64,000 nucleotides of DNA from DATDIC01 sp963777625 (lineage in GTDB: Bacteria; Pseudomonadota; Alphaproteobacteria; Acetobacterales; Acetobacteraceae), in the NCBI GenBank assembly GCA_963777625.1, contig CAVZRO010000035.1, positions 1 through 64,000 on the forward strand. Direction: 5' to 3'. Both the position numbers and the translations under genes were made by a program. The notes beneath the pieces are model-generated. The model saw only the letters and a list, made by a program, of their open reading frames with translations. It searched no databases and had not been told where the DNA came from. Shown piece after piece: positions 44,604 through 54,285 of this stretch; position 1 is the first letter of the stretch; the number at the start of each line of letters is the position of its first letter.

Positions 44604-45569
44604 TCACCACAGCGGATCCATTGCTTCCCGGCCGGCCAGCACGGCGGCGATATTGTCCAGCGCGCGGAAGCCCATGGCGTTGCGCGTCTCCTCCGAGGCG
44701 CTTCCGACGTGCGGCGACAGGATGACGTTCGGCAGATCGCGGAACCGCAGATCGTAGTCCGGCTCGGTGCGGAACACGTCCAGGCCGGCGGCGAACAGGT
44801 GGCCGGACCGCAGTGCCTGGTGGAGCGCGTCCTCGTCTACCAGGCCGCCGCGCGCGACGTTCACCAGCACGGCGCCGCGCGGCAGCAGGGCCAGGGTTTC
44901 GGTGTTGATGATGCGGTCGGTCGCGTTCGTTGCCGGGGCGTGCAGCGACAGGAAGTCGCAGTGCGGCAGCATCGCACGGAGATCGGCGAAATAGCGCGCG
45001 CCCTGTTCCAGATCGGGTGGCAGGCGGTGGCGGGCGTGGTACAGCACCTGCATGTCGAAGCCGGTCGCGCGTTTCGCCATTGCGCGGCCGATGCGACCCA
45101 TGCCGAGGATGCCCAACGTCTTGCCGGTGACCCGGACGCCCAGCAGGTCCCCCTGCCCGATCCGGCGGCGCCAGCCGGACCGCATGATCGAGTCGTATTC
45201 ACCGGCTCGGCGTGCCGCCGCCAGCAACATCATGAAGGCGAAGTCGGCGGTGCAGTCGGTCAGGACGCCCGGGGTGTTGGTGACCACGATGCCGCGTGCT
45301 TTCGCGGCGGCGACGTCGATGTGATCGTAGCCGACGCTGCTGGTGGCGCCGATTTTCACGGTGGGCGGCAGCCGGTCGATCAGGGAGGCGGAAAAGGCAA
45401 GCGTGTTGGTGAACAGCAGGGCGTCTGCCTGATGGGCGATCGCGGTCTGGAGCACCTGGTCTGGGTCCATGTCGTCGGTGCCTTCGTGCACCAGCGCGGC
45501 GAATTCGTTGCGGGCGCGTTGCACGGCGCCCTGCGCCACCAGCGAGGCGACCACCAGACGTGGTTTCAT
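44604..45569 (-). CDS. D-isomer-specific 2-hydroxyacid dehydrogenase (glyoxylate/hydroxypyruvate reductase-like)
   Basis: 321-aa NAD(P)-dependent enzyme, closest by pattern to D-glycerate dehydrogenase / glyoxylate reductase (GyaR/GhrB type). Visible: SVGYDHIDVAAAKARGI, Rossmann motif LGILGMGRIGRAMAKR, catalytic arginine in VNVARGGLVDEDAL, glutamate in DVFRTEPDYD, and histidine in LSPHVGSASEETR. Substrate specificity cannot be read. Start ATG 45569. Convergent with argG and 42 bases from its stop. Confidence 0.88.
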   Translation of the reverse strand: MKPRLVVASLVAQGAVQRARNEFAALVHEGTDDMDPDQVLQTAIAHQADALLFTNTLAFSASLIDRLPPTVKIGATSSVGYDHIDVAAAKARGIVVTNTPGVLTDCTADFAFMMLLAAARRAGEYDSIMRSGWRRRIGQGDLLGVRVTGKTLGILGMGRIGRAMAKRATGFDMQVLYHARHRLPPDLEQGARYFADLRAMLPHCDFLSLHAPATNATDRIINTETLALLPRGAVLVNVARGGLVDEDALHQALRSGHLFAAGLDVFRTEPDYDLRFRDLPNVILSPHVGSASEETRNAMGFRALDNIAAVLAGREAMDPLW

Positions 45570-45640
45570 TTGGCTCTACCTGGGTGAGGATGGTGGGTCG
45601 GACTGGGGCTTCGGTGGGTTTGGTGTGGGGACGGTGGACG

Positions 45641-45760
45641 TTGATGGCCGGGACAAGCCCGGACAAGCCCGGCCATGACGGTTGGGGCGGTTGGTGCGGT
45701 GGCGTGGCGTTTGGTGTGGGGCCGTGGCGGTTGGTGCGGTGGCGTGATGGTTGGGGTCAG
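45641..45760. repeat. family B palindrome with a GGTTGGTGCGGTGGCGTG tandem tail
   Basis: The palindrome at 45641-45680 (GATGGCCGGGACAAGCC and its arm) is followed by imperfect repeats of GGTTGGTGCGGTGGCGTG and GTTTGGTGTGGGGCCGTGG reaching the stop codon of the next gene. It has the same one-sided expansion as at 37350. Confidence 0.7.
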
Positions 45761-46638
45761 ACCGGCCGCTCACCTTGCACGGTGACGCGGTGGCCGGAGC
45801 GGGTGTGCGGCCAGTAGTCCCACATCGCCCGGTGCTGGGCGCAACGATTGTCCCAGAAGGCGATGGAATTGGGGCGCCAGCGGAAGCGGCACTGGAACAG
45901 CGGGTTGGCCGCGTGATCGTAGAGATAGTTCAGGATGGCGTCGCTCTCGTCGCGGGGCAGGCCGACGATGCGGCGGGTGAAGCCGCGATTGACGTAGAGC
46001 GCCTTGCGGCCGGTGACGGGATGCGTGCGGATGACGGGATGCTCGGCGCGAGGATAGCTGGGCCGGTCGGCGACGCCGTAGTTGGCATAGAGGCCGCGAT
46101 AGACGTCCTCGCCGTCGTGGATGGCGGTGAGCCCGTCCAGGTAGTGTTTCATGCGGTCCGACAGTGAATCGTAGGCGGCGTACATGCTGGCGAACAGCGT
46201 GTCGCCGCCGTTGGGCGGGCAGGTGCGGATATAGAGAATGCTGCCCATCGGCGGTTCGATGTCGCAGGATACGTCCGTATGCCAGCCTTCGCCGTTGGCG
46301 CGTGGGCTGTCCTTGTCGGCGTGGATGATCATCAGCTCCGGATGGCCGGGGGCGTGCGGCGCGGCGGGATGCAGATGCAGCTCTCCGAAGCGGCGGCCGA
46401 AGCCGAGGTGCTGTTCGTCGGTGATGTGCTGGTCGCGGAAGAAGATGACCAGGTTCTCCGCCAGCGCGCGGTGGATTTCGTCGAACTGATGGTTCGAGAG
46501 GGGTGCGGCCAGGTCGATGCCGGACAGCTCCGCGCCGATGACCGGGGTGAGCTTGTCCACGGTGAGGGTCTCGTAGGGCTCGGTGCCGCCGTCCGCCACC
46601 CTGTAGCGTGGGCCGCCATCGCCGCGCAGTGTGCTCAT
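45757..46638 (-). CDS. TauD/TfdA-family Fe(II)/2-oxoglutarate dioxygenase
   Basis: 293 aa. Iron-binding H-x-D in EGWHTDVSCD and distal histidine in HTRSGHRVTVQG, with the 2-oxoglutarate-binding arginine just after it. Family start KLTPVIGAELSGIDLAAPLS and RDQHITDEQHLGFGRRFGEL are clear. These enzymes hydroxylate taurine, sulfonates, phenoxyacids or other small acids; the substrate is not readable. Strong GGAGGGGGGAA precedes ATG 46638. No transport genes are adjacent. Confidence 0.92.
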   Translation of the reverse strand: MSTLRGDGGPRYRVADGGTEPYETLTVDKLTPVIGAELSGIDLAAPLSNHQFDEIHRALAENLVIFFRDQHITDEQHLGFGRRFGELHLHPAAPHAPGHPELMIIHADKDSPRANGEGWHTDVSCDIEPPMGSILYIRTCPPNGGDTLFASMYAAYDSLSDRMKHYLDGLTAIHDGEDVYRGLYANYGVADRPSYPRAEHPVIRTHPVTGRKALYVNRGFTRRIVGLPRDESDAILNYLYDHAANPLFQCRFRWRPNSIAFWDNRCAQHRAMWDYWPHTRSGHRVTVQGERPV

Positions 46639-46795
46639 TTCCCCCCTCCTTCAAGATCGCTTCAAGACCGCAGGCCGGCACAGGAACCTGTCTATTCCCG
46701 AAACTCGACTCCGGCAAACCGCGCCATGATCCCGTCGCACGGAATTGCCCATGGTTCGTCAACGCTCAGGCGGCGGGAAGGCACCGATCGAAACA

Positions 46796-47869
46796 CTAGT
46801 GGTCGGCTGGCATGGCAGAGAAGATGAGGGCCAGCAGATGGACGATCTTGTTCAGCCGGACGCCAGTATGGCCTGATCCAAACCGCGCCAGATGGACTAT
46901 GACAAGATCGTCGGCCGGAACAACGATGACAAATTGCCCGCCATTTCCCCAAGCGAAGTAGCTTCCTGCCGGAAGATCCAGATCCCGCCTAACCAGTGGT
47001 TGATCTTGGAGGGTCGTCCACCACAGGTAACCATAGCCCGAAGATATGTTTGTGGTGGAGTATGGCTTCGTGCTGTCCGCCACCCACTGCGCCGGGATGA
47101 TCTGCTTGTTAAGCCAGCGGCCATCACGCAGGTAAAGCAGCCCGAACCGGGCAAGATCGCGCGCCGACGCATAGAAGAGGTATGCTGGATAGATCGACGC
47201 TGCTCCGTCGGAATACCGGCACTTGCCGGGATCGAAATCCTGCATGCCGATGGGAGCTGCTATTTGGCGAGCGAAAGCGGCGAAGACAGAAGTGCCAGTG
47301 GCATGCTCGTAGATGGCCCCGAGCGTATTGAAGTCCCAGTTGTTATAATACCAAAAGGTGCCGGGTGCATGGCTTCCACGCGCCGGCCTGCTTGCCGCCA
47401 TGCCTGGGGTTTCGTAGTTTGCGCCGTGATACACTCCCGAGCGAGCCTCCAGCAGATCGCGGACAGTCGCTTGCTTCTCGTTGAATGTAAGCGATGGTGG
47501 ATTGTCCTCGATCCCGAGCTGACCCATTGTTGCATTCAGGTGCATCTGATCATTTGCAACGGCGATGCCGATCAGAGCGCTTAGCAGGCTTTTGCGCGCG
47601 GAGTTCAGCAGCAGATCGACACTGGTGTCACCCCAGGATGCCACGATTGTTCCATGTTGCACGATTACCACGGCGGTGGAGCCGATAGTCTCGGACCAGT
47701 CCTTGGCCGCCACAAGCTCTTTGTCGGACCATCCCGACTGAGACGTGGGCACCTGCTCCCACTCGGCGCCGGGATATCGGGACGTGGTCTGCGCGGCGGC
47801 AACGGTCGCCCATGTGACGACTGTGATTGCACGCAGAGCAGTCCATAGCCACAGCCTGGATGTTTCCAT
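46796..47869 (-). CDS. serine hydrolase, class C beta-lactamase-like fold
   Basis: 357-aa predicted exported protein. Signal peptide (RLWLWTALRAITVVTWATVAAA), then the S-x-x-K nucleophile motif in NSARKSLLSALIGIA, the Y-x-N element in FWYYNNWDFNTLG, and WWTTLQ…GNGGQFVIVVP near the H/K-x-G position. Members include esterases, peptidases and 6-aminohexanoate-dimer hydrolases; beta-lactam cleavage is not implied. ATG 47869 is chosen because GGAG lies nine bases upstream. Its GC content is lower than in flanking genes, suggesting transfer. Confidence 0.85.
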   Translation of the reverse strand: METSRLWLWTALRAITVVTWATVAAAQTTSRYPGAEWEQVPTSQSGWSDKELVAAKDWSETIGSTAVVIVQHGTIVASWGDTSVDLLLNSARKSLLSALIGIAVANDQMHLNATMGQLGIEDNPPSLTFNEKQATVRDLLEARSGVYHGANYETPGMAASRPARGSHAPGTFWYYNNWDFNTLGAIYEHATGTSVFAAFARQIAAPIGMQDFDPGKCRYSDGAASIYPAYLFYASARDLARFGLLYLRDGRWLNKQIIPAQWVADSTKPYSTTNISSGYGYLWWTTLQDQPLVRRDLDLPAGSYFAWGNGGQFVIVVPADDLVIVHLARFGSGHTGVRLNKIVHLLALIFSAMPADH

Positions 47870-47991
47870 AGGGGGAATCTCCATTGGACAGCCGTAACTG
47901 GCCTATCGTGTGTTCGTCGGCTCTGGTGTGATGGCAGTCGTTCGAGAGGGTAAGTCTTCCTCGTCATGCTCGCGGTTGCACGGAGTGTCGC

Positions 47992-48077
47992 TGGATTCCC
48001 GCTTCCGCGGGAATGACGGGAGGGAGGCGGGAATGACGGCGAGCGGGAATGACGGGAAACGGGAATGGGTCTGCCTT
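47992..48077. repeat. family A palindrome with tandem tail and conserved GGGTCTGCC end
   Basis: GGATTCCCGCTTCCGCGGG, then three GCGGGAATGACGG half-sites and GGGAAACGGGAATGGGTCTG, just after the pepN stop codon. The tail matches those at 26166 and 29424. Confidence 0.8.
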
Positions 48078-48100
48078 CAGGGCAGTTGGCACTACAAGGC

Positions 48101-50764
48101 TCAACCGGCCAGGCTTTTGGATACCATTTCGTGGGTGTTTTTCGACAGCTCCGGCGTGTCCACGATCCGGTGCAGCTCGGCCTGCATCAATTCCTGTCGC
48201 GCGGCATCGACGCGGCGCCACTGGCCCAACGGGGAGACGAGCCGCGCGGCTACCTGCGGGTTCGACGGGTCGAGTCCGATGATGGTGTCGGCCAGGAACG
48301 CGTAGCCATCACCCGACGGGTCATGGAAACGCACCTGGTTGGCGGCGAAACTGCCGACCAGCGCGCGCACGCGGTTGGGGTTGCGTAGGTCGAAGTCGGG
48401 GTGGCGCGACAGAGCGCGCACGGCCTGCGGGGTGCCCGGCAGCGGCGAGATGGCCTGGATGGCGAACCATTTGTCGAGCACCAGTGCGTCGTCGCGCCAT
48501 TTGGCGTGGAAGGCGGCGAGTGCCGTTTCGCGCTCCGGGCAGTCGATGGCGGACAGCACCGAGAGGGCGGCGAGCGTGTCGGTCATGTTGCGGCCGGCGT
48601 CGAACTGCGTTTTGGCCAGATGGAGAGCGTCGGGGGCCTGGTCGGCGGCGAGGTAGGCGAGGCAGGTGTTGCGCAGGGCACGGCGGCCGATCGAGCGGCC
48701 GTCGATGCGGTAGTCGCCGGAGTCGGCAAGCTGGTGGTAGGCGGCGCGCAACTCGGAACGCAGGGCCGTGCCGATGGCTGTGCGCGCGGCCTGGCGCGCG
48801 GCGTGGATGCCGTCGATATCGGCGATGTCCATCTGATCGGCGAGGAAGGCCTCGCCGGGCAGGGTGATGGCGTCGGCGGCGAAGGCAGGGTCGGTGTCGG
48901 ACTGCGCCAGGGTGGCGCGGGCGGCTTCGATGATGCCGGGGTCGGTGTTCGGCGTTTCACCGCGGGCGCGGGCGGCGATCATGCCCAGCAGGGAGCTTGT
49001 GGCGTATTGCTGGCCGGAGTCCCAGCGCACGAATGGGTCGGTGTCGTGCGCCGCTAGCAGACGGAGCTGGTCGGGCGGGAGACCGCGAAGTTTCACCGGG
49101 GCGGAAAATTCGCGCAGCAGCGACGGGATGGGTGGCCGGGCGATGTCGGTGAAGGTGAATTGCTGCCGCGCCTGGGTGAGCAGCAGCACGCGCGTGCCGG
49201 CGCGGGATTGGGGTTCGCCTTCCAGGCGGTTGGGCAATTCGGCGCCGTTATCGTCGAGCAGGCCCATTGCGATCGGAACGACCTGCGGCAGTTTGGTGGG
49301 CTGGCCGGGCGTGGGCGGGGTGGCCTGCGTGATTGTCAGCGTGTAGCGGCGTTGGGCGGGATCGTAGTGGTCGGCAACCGTCAGCTCCGGGGTGCCGGCC
49401 TGATGGTACCAGCGTTTGAAATCAGTCAGATCCACGCCGGAGGCATCGGCCATGGCGGCGACGAAATCGTCGATGGTGACGGCCTGGTTGTCGTGACGCT
49501 GGAAGTAGAGATCCATGCCACGGCGGAAATTCTGGCGGCCGATGATGGTGGCCATCATCCGGATCACCTCCGCGCCCTTGTTGTAGACGGTGGCGGTGTA
49601 GAAATTGTCGATCGCCTGGTAATGGTCTGGCTGCACGGGATGGGCGAGCGGGCCGGCATCTTCGCGGAACTGGGCCGCGCGCAGGCCGCGCACGTCGCCG
49701 ATGCGCTTCACCGCGCGGCTGCCCTGGTCCATGGTGAATTCCTGGTCGCGATAGACGGTGAGGCCTTCCTTCAGCGACAACTGGAACCAGTCGCGGCAGG
49801 TCACGCGGTTGCCGGTCCAGTTGTGGAAATATTCGTGGGCGATGACGGTCTCGATGCCCTGGTAATCTCCGTCGGTCGCGGTTTCCGGGCGGGCGAGCAC
49901 GTATTTGGTGTTGAAGACGTTGAGCCCCTTGTTCTCCATCGCGCCCATGTTGAAATCGGACACGGCGGCGATGTTGAACACGTCCAGGTCGTATTCCAGG
50001 CCGAACACCTGTTCGTCCCACGCCATCGCCTTTTGCAGCGAGCGCATGGCGTGGGCACAGCTTTCCTCGTCGCCGCGACGGACCCAGATGCCGAGTTCCA
50101 CGTCGCGGCCGGAACGGGTGGCGAAGCGGTCCTTCACCGCCACCAAATCGCCGGCGACGAGGGCAAACAGATAGCTGGGCTTGGGATGCGGATCGGTCCA
50201 GGTGACACGATGGCGGCCATCGCCGAGGTCGGTGATCGGGCCGGGATTGCCGTTCGACAGCAGCACCGGGCAGGTGGCCTTGTCGGCGGTGATGGTGGTG
50301 GTGAACCGGGCCATCACGTCCGGCCGATCGGGGAAATAGACGATGCGGCGGAAGCCCTCGGCCTCGCATTGGGTGAAGAAGCTGCCGTTGGAAACGTACA
50401 GGCCGGACAGCTCGGTGTTGTCCCGCGGGGCGATATGGGTGGCGATCTCCAGTGTGCATTGGTCGGGCAGGTCGGGGATGACCAGGTTGCCGTCCTCGAT
50501 GCGGTAGCGGTTGGGGCCGATCTCCGTGCCGTCGATGGCGATGCGGTCGAGCGGCTGGTTGTTGCCGTCCAGGTGCAGCGGGGCGGATGCGTCGCCGTGC
50601 GCGGGGTTGCGGCGCAGCGAGGTCCGCAGGTTCACCTGGGTGTGCTGGGGATCGAGGGTGAAGTTCAGCTCGATCGTGTCGGCCAGGAAGGATGGGGGCC
50701 GGTAATCGGCGAGCCGGACCTCGTGGGCGGTGGCGACGGCAGTCGGGTCCTGGCGATCGGGCAT
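48101..50764 (-). CDS. pepN: aminopeptidase N (M1 family)
   Basis: 887-aa zinc metallopeptidase that removes N-terminal residues from peptides in the cytoplasm. The exopeptidase motif GAMENKGLNVFN and zinc site HEYFHNWTGNR with the third ligand in LKEGLTVYRDQEF are present, near residue 300 as in E. coli PepN. A long helical C-terminal domain (about 530-887) matches the gammaproteobacterial/alphaproteobacterial PepN rather than eukaryote-like M1 enzymes. ATG 50764 follows AGGAGA. No signal peptide. It ends next to a repeat cluster. Confidence 0.95.
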   Translation of the reverse strand: MPDRQDPTAVATAHEVRLADYRPPSFLADTIELNFTLDPQHTQVNLRTSLRRNPAHGDASAPLHLDGNNQPLDRIAIDGTEIGPNRYRIEDGNLVIPDLPDQCTLEIATHIAPRDNTELSGLYVSNGSFFTQCEAEGFRRIVYFPDRPDVMARFTTTITADKATCPVLLSNGNPGPITDLGDGRHRVTWTDPHPKPSYLFALVAGDLVAVKDRFATRSGRDVELGIWVRRGDEESCAHAMRSLQKAMAWDEQVFGLEYDLDVFNIAAVSDFNMGAMENKGLNVFNTKYVLARPETATDGDYQGIETVIAHEYFHNWTGNRVTCRDWFQLSLKEGLTVYRDQEFTMDQGSRAVKRIGDVRGLRAAQFREDAGPLAHPVQPDHYQAIDNFYTATVYNKGAEVIRMMATIIGRQNFRRGMDLYFQRHDNQAVTIDDFVAAMADASGVDLTDFKRWYHQAGTPELTVADHYDPAQRRYTLTITQATPPTPGQPTKLPQVVPIAMGLLDDNGAELPNRLEGEPQSRAGTRVLLLTQARQQFTFTDIARPPIPSLLREFSAPVKLRGLPPDQLRLLAAHDTDPFVRWDSGQQYATSSLLGMIAARARGETPNTDPGIIEAARATLAQSDTDPAFAADAITLPGEAFLADQMDIADIDGIHAARQAARTAIGTALRSELRAAYHQLADSGDYRIDGRSIGRRALRNTCLAYLAADQAPDALHLAKTQFDAGRNMTDTLAALSVLSAIDCPERETALAAFHAKWRDDALVLDKWFAIQAISPLPGTPQAVRALSRHPDFDLRNPNRVRALVGSFAANQVRFHDPSGDGYAFLADTIIGLDPSNPQVAARLVSPLGQWRRVDAARQELMQAELHRIVDTPELSKNTHEMVSKSLAG

Positions 50765-51011
50765 GCGGCTCTCCTGCGTGACAGTGCCGGTGGTGCGGCG
50801 GGGACGCCCCGGCGGTGTGCAATCAGCCACCCTCCGGCGGGCGCGACAAGGTGGGGGTGGGAGTTGGTGACGGCGGCGGTGTGCCGAGGGGTGTACCGGA
50901 GCGCTGTCCGGCGGGCATTTGGGAGGCTGCCTCGACCCAGGGTTGCGCCTGATCGGATCGCCGACCATCCTGGCGAAACTGGAAAACCCTCTCATTCCTT
51001 TGAGGTAACGG

Positions 51012-53489
51012 ATGTCTGATCACGACGCGGGTGCGAGATGGATCGAGCGGTTTCTCGGCGTAACGGTGCCGAGCGCGGGGTTCCGGCGAGCAAGCACGGT
51101 GCAGTCCGATGGGAACCCGTCCGGCGCGTCGCTGCAAGAGCGCGAGCCGACGGGCGACCAGGAGGATGGGCTGCGGGAAGCGCAGCGCGATGATCGGGAG
51201 CTTCGCGCCCTGTTCGCCATGTACGACCAGGCATTCGGGACCCAGCTCGACGAGGACGATACTTTCACGATCGGATACTGGCTTGCGGTATTGCGTACAG
51301 GAGGGGACCAGGGGCACCTACGACAAGATGTTGCTGATGAAAGGACAGTTCAAAGGATCGGGCAGCGCGACGACGGATCGATCCGAGAAGGGCGACGCGA
51401 AGGAGGAAAGAAAACAGCGGGAGCACGCGGAAGATAGCTCGGTCATCAGGAAGGATAAGGAGAAGGAAATCCGAATTCCGACAGCGAGGAATCGGAAGAT
51501 GGGCTGCAGGGCACCCGCAACGCAATGTTGCTGATGAAAGGACAATTCGGAGGATTCGAGAAGGGCGAGGCGAAGGAGGAAAGGAAACGGCGGGGGCGCG
51601 CGGAAGATGGCTCCGACAGCGAGAAAGGCAAGGAGAAGGAATCCCGGCAGCCGGAGAAACGCCCCCCTGCATGGCCGTCGCGCCGCGATGCGGTTGCAGA
51701 GAAAAAGCCCATTACAGCGGACACCGACGCCAGGGAGAAGGAGAAGCAGGAAGAACGGGATGCGGTCGTGGCCCAGTGGGTGGCGCGGAAGGTCGACCAG
51801 GGGTTGAACGATGACGAGCTCGGTGCCTGCCTTGCTGCCTTGGGGAGAAGATTCGGCGATGCCTTGGGCAAGGAGGTGTGCAGGGACATCAAGCTGCGCC
51901 GAGCCAACGGGAAGACGATTCTCGGCGGGGAAGTACAAGCCGCCGCGCACAAAGCGGTCACGATGGTTTCACCGCTTACTGGCCTCAAGGCACAGGAGGG
52001 TGCAGCGAATGCCAGGTTGGCGCTGGCGCAGGAGGGAAGCACCAGAACCGGCAAGGAATTGCGAGAGGCGGAGGCGAACCGGGATGATTGCCGCCGGAGG
52101 GTCGCGGTTCTGCGCGGCGATGGTCAGGGCAACGCCAGCCGGCTGAAGCAGGCCGAACTGCGGCACCAGGAAGCCTCCACCGAGTCCGGGAAAGCGGAGA
52201 AGGAGCTGACGGCCGCAACGGAGCAGGCGCGGCAGGCCACCGCGTCGCGAGATATCTATGAGAGGTCGCTCAAGCAGCCGTTCGCGGCGGGTGACGACGC
52301 GGTCAGTCTGGAAGGCGAGTGCCAGGCCGCGCGGAAACGGACGAGCGGGGCGGCGAGCGAGCTGGAAGACGCGGAAAAGGCCCTCAAACAGGCCGAGGGC
52401 CGGCACAAACTGGCTGAGCTTCGTGCCGGACAGGATAGCCCCGCCCGTGACGCCATCCAGGAAGCCGTGGAGGCAAAACGGGCGCTGGGGGCGGCCGAAG
52501 CCGCGGTTACGAAGGCAAAAAAGACGCTGAAGACGGAAGCGGACGCGCTGGAGAAGACTGAGGACCGTCTGGCTATGCTAAAGGGCGGCCCGGCGCTGCG
52601 GCGGGTTCAGGGCCTGGTCGATAATCTGGGCGATCACCCGGAACTGGAACGGTTGATCGAGCAGAGAAAGCCGTCCACCACCGGCAACAAGGCTAAGGCG
52701 GTTGCCAAGGGGGCTGGGAAACTGGCGGTCGGCATGATCCCCGCGGTCGGTATCGGCATGGCGTTCGGCGGAGCAATTCTGAGCGAGAACCAGGAGCGCC
52801 GTCTGAATGGCGCCGTCTCGCAGCTCTCCGACTGTCCGATGGCCGCGGTGATGGCGGAGTGCGTGGCGCGGAGCAAGGAGAGCGAGAAAAACAAGAAGGG
52901 CATCGCCGGTGCGGTCGGGATGGTGACGACCGCGGCGACTCTGCCTGTCGCAGGGGGGGTTGGCGTTCTGGCGGGGCCGACGGCGACAGCGGCGTTCGGC
53001 GCCATCGGCGGCCATGCGGCGGTTACCGCGGGTGGAAAAGTGATGGGGACGGCGGCGGTGCAGGGCGCGTCGGCGCTGGCGAAGAAAGGGACGTCAGAGC
53101 GGCGGACCAGGCGCGGCGACCAGGACGAGCAACCGGATGAGCCGGGCTGGCCAGGACTGCCGGAAGGTTCGGCGCTGCCGACCATCCCCGGCAATGGCGG
53201 CGACAGTTTCGATCTGAACGATCCACCGATCGGGCTGGCGCTGCTGGAGTTTCTGGGGCCGAAAGTAAATACGGGCGGATCGGAGTCGCAAGAGCGGCGG
53301 CGCCTGGCTCTGCGGCAAGAGATGTTCGGCAGCGGACCCGATCTGGACCTGGTAAAGGGCAAGACGAAGATGACCAAAGCTGACAAGGAGATTCGGGACG
53401 AGCTGGACCAGGGCGACAAGGAACGTCCCCAAGCCGCCAAGGCGGACAAGCTGCGACTGCTTTATATTGCGCTCGGCTGGCTCGGCTGA
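51012..53489 (+). pseudogene. large coiled-coil/transmembrane protein, candidate secreted effector or translocator, split by two indels
   Basis: About 825 aa when repaired. The N-terminus ARWIERFLGVTVPSAG matches the ExoU-like protein's REWVERVLGYTAPP. The first frame runs to a GGGG run at 51311-51314 (one extra G). A second frame carries GTYDKMLLMKGQF and a charged stretch to an AAA run at 51467-51469 (one missing A). The first frame then resumes with SDSEESEDGLQGTRNAMLLM and continues to 53489. Residues after about 250 form long Glu/Lys/Ala-rich coiled coils, then two hydrophobic segments (LAVGMIPAVGIGMAFGGAIL; VTTAATLPVAGGVGVLAG), and a polar C-terminus. There is no signal peptide. I recognise no family; coiled coil plus hydrophobic pair resembles type III translocators or effectors only in outline. 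Confidence 0.6.
51305..51665 (+). repeat. imperfect tandem duplication inside the candidate effector gene
   Basis: Two units of roughly 150-190 bp, starting near 51311 and 51508, both encode GT(Y/R)-x-x-MLLMKGQF followed by a Lys/Glu/Arg-rich stretch with EKG(D/E)AKEERK and (E/K)KEK. They differ at many positions, so the duplication is old and has been kept in frame apart from the two indels. Confidence 0.75.
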
Positions 53490-53622
53490 CGTTGTGCGGG
53501 TTTTGCGCCATACCAGGCGGCGGAATGTTTGACCGCCCCGTCGCGCGATCATGGGAGCCTTGGGCTGGCACGCGGCAAGAAGAAGCAAGAAAATTCAACG
53601 AGAGGCGCAGAGGCGCAGAGAT

Positions 53623-54058
53623 TCACGAGAGGTTCCGCAATCTCCCGGCCGGCTTGAGGATCGGCCAATCGGCAGTGTGTTCGGCGCGGTCGGCTTCGCT
53701 CCAGTGCCGTACCGTCGCGGTATAGCGGGTCTTGTCACCTTCGGGCTCGAACGTGACGATCGTGAACCATGAAAGGCGCGCCTTCGCCGGGGATCCAGTC
53801 GCCGATGAAAGCATCGGTGAACACCAGCCTGCGGTTGGGCACGATCTCCAGATCGGTGCCGGGACAGGGTGTCTCGTGCCCGTCCGGGCTTTTCATCACG
53901 ATGTTGCCGCGGCCGCCAGGACGCTGGTCCACTTCCGCCACCGAGGTCGTGTAGGGCCTGGGCGCAAACCACTGCGTCAGGAGTTGCGGCGTGGTCCGGC
54001 AACGGAACAGCTTGTCGGCGGGCGCGTCGAGCAAGCGGGCATCCAGGCGAGGGCCCAT
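53623..54058 (-). pseudogene. SRPBCC (AHSA1-type) protein gene remnant
   Basis: START-like/AHSA1 domain protein in two frames. The first has LLDAPADKLFRCRTTPQLL, QWFAPRPYTTSVAEVD, RPGGRGNIVMKSPDG and IVPNRRLVFTDAFIGDW. After an extra base near 53767 the second continues FTIVTFEPEGDKTRYTATVRHWSEADRAEH. The usual C-terminal helix (…GFHEGWGQ…) is replaced by unrelated residues before the stop, and the usual N-terminal 10-15 residues are missing next to the MITE-like element. It is therefore a real remnant rather than only a base-calling error. Confidence 0.72.
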
Positions 54059-54099
54059 GAAGTTCCGGCGGGTGTGTGGATTCCTTGAGTTCACACACC

Positions 54100-54252
54100 A
54101 AGTGCAACACCCCTGGAACCGCGGAAGATGGCCCTTTTCCTGGGGTGGAAGCGGTGCTGTGGATAAGTGGCCGTGCGAAGCGGCTTGCAGCGTCCCCGTT
54201 CCACGGAGCCACTTATCCACGGCAGAAAGCCCCGTCAGAGGGTGTTGCACTT
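54100..54252. mobile_element. MITE-like element with nested perfect inverted repeats
   Basis: Outer arms AAGTGCAACACCC (54100-54112) and GGGTGTTGCACTT (54240-54252), inner arms GTGGATAAGTGGC (54159-54171) and GCCACTTATCCAC (54208-54220), all perfect 13-mers. There is no coding capacity in the 153 bp. The outer sequence resembles ends of IS30-type elements, by memory only. It lies between the truncated SRPBCC gene and the second IS4 copy. Confidence 0.6.
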
Positions 54253-54275
54253 CGAACGTAGAGATTCCACCTTCC

Positions 54276-54285
54276 CGCTTTCGCG
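54276..54285. repeat. 10-bp target-site duplication, left copy
   Basis: CGCTTTCGCG directly left of the IS4 copy 2; the same ten bases follow it at 55786-55795. Together they restore a family A palindrome. Confidence 0.9.

Noticed and set aside
54159..54220. Two inverted DnaA-box-like TTATCCAC sites as a possible replication origin
   Set aside because: Only two sites, they are arms of a perfect hairpin in a MITE-like element, with no AT-rich region, dnaA, or parAB nearby.
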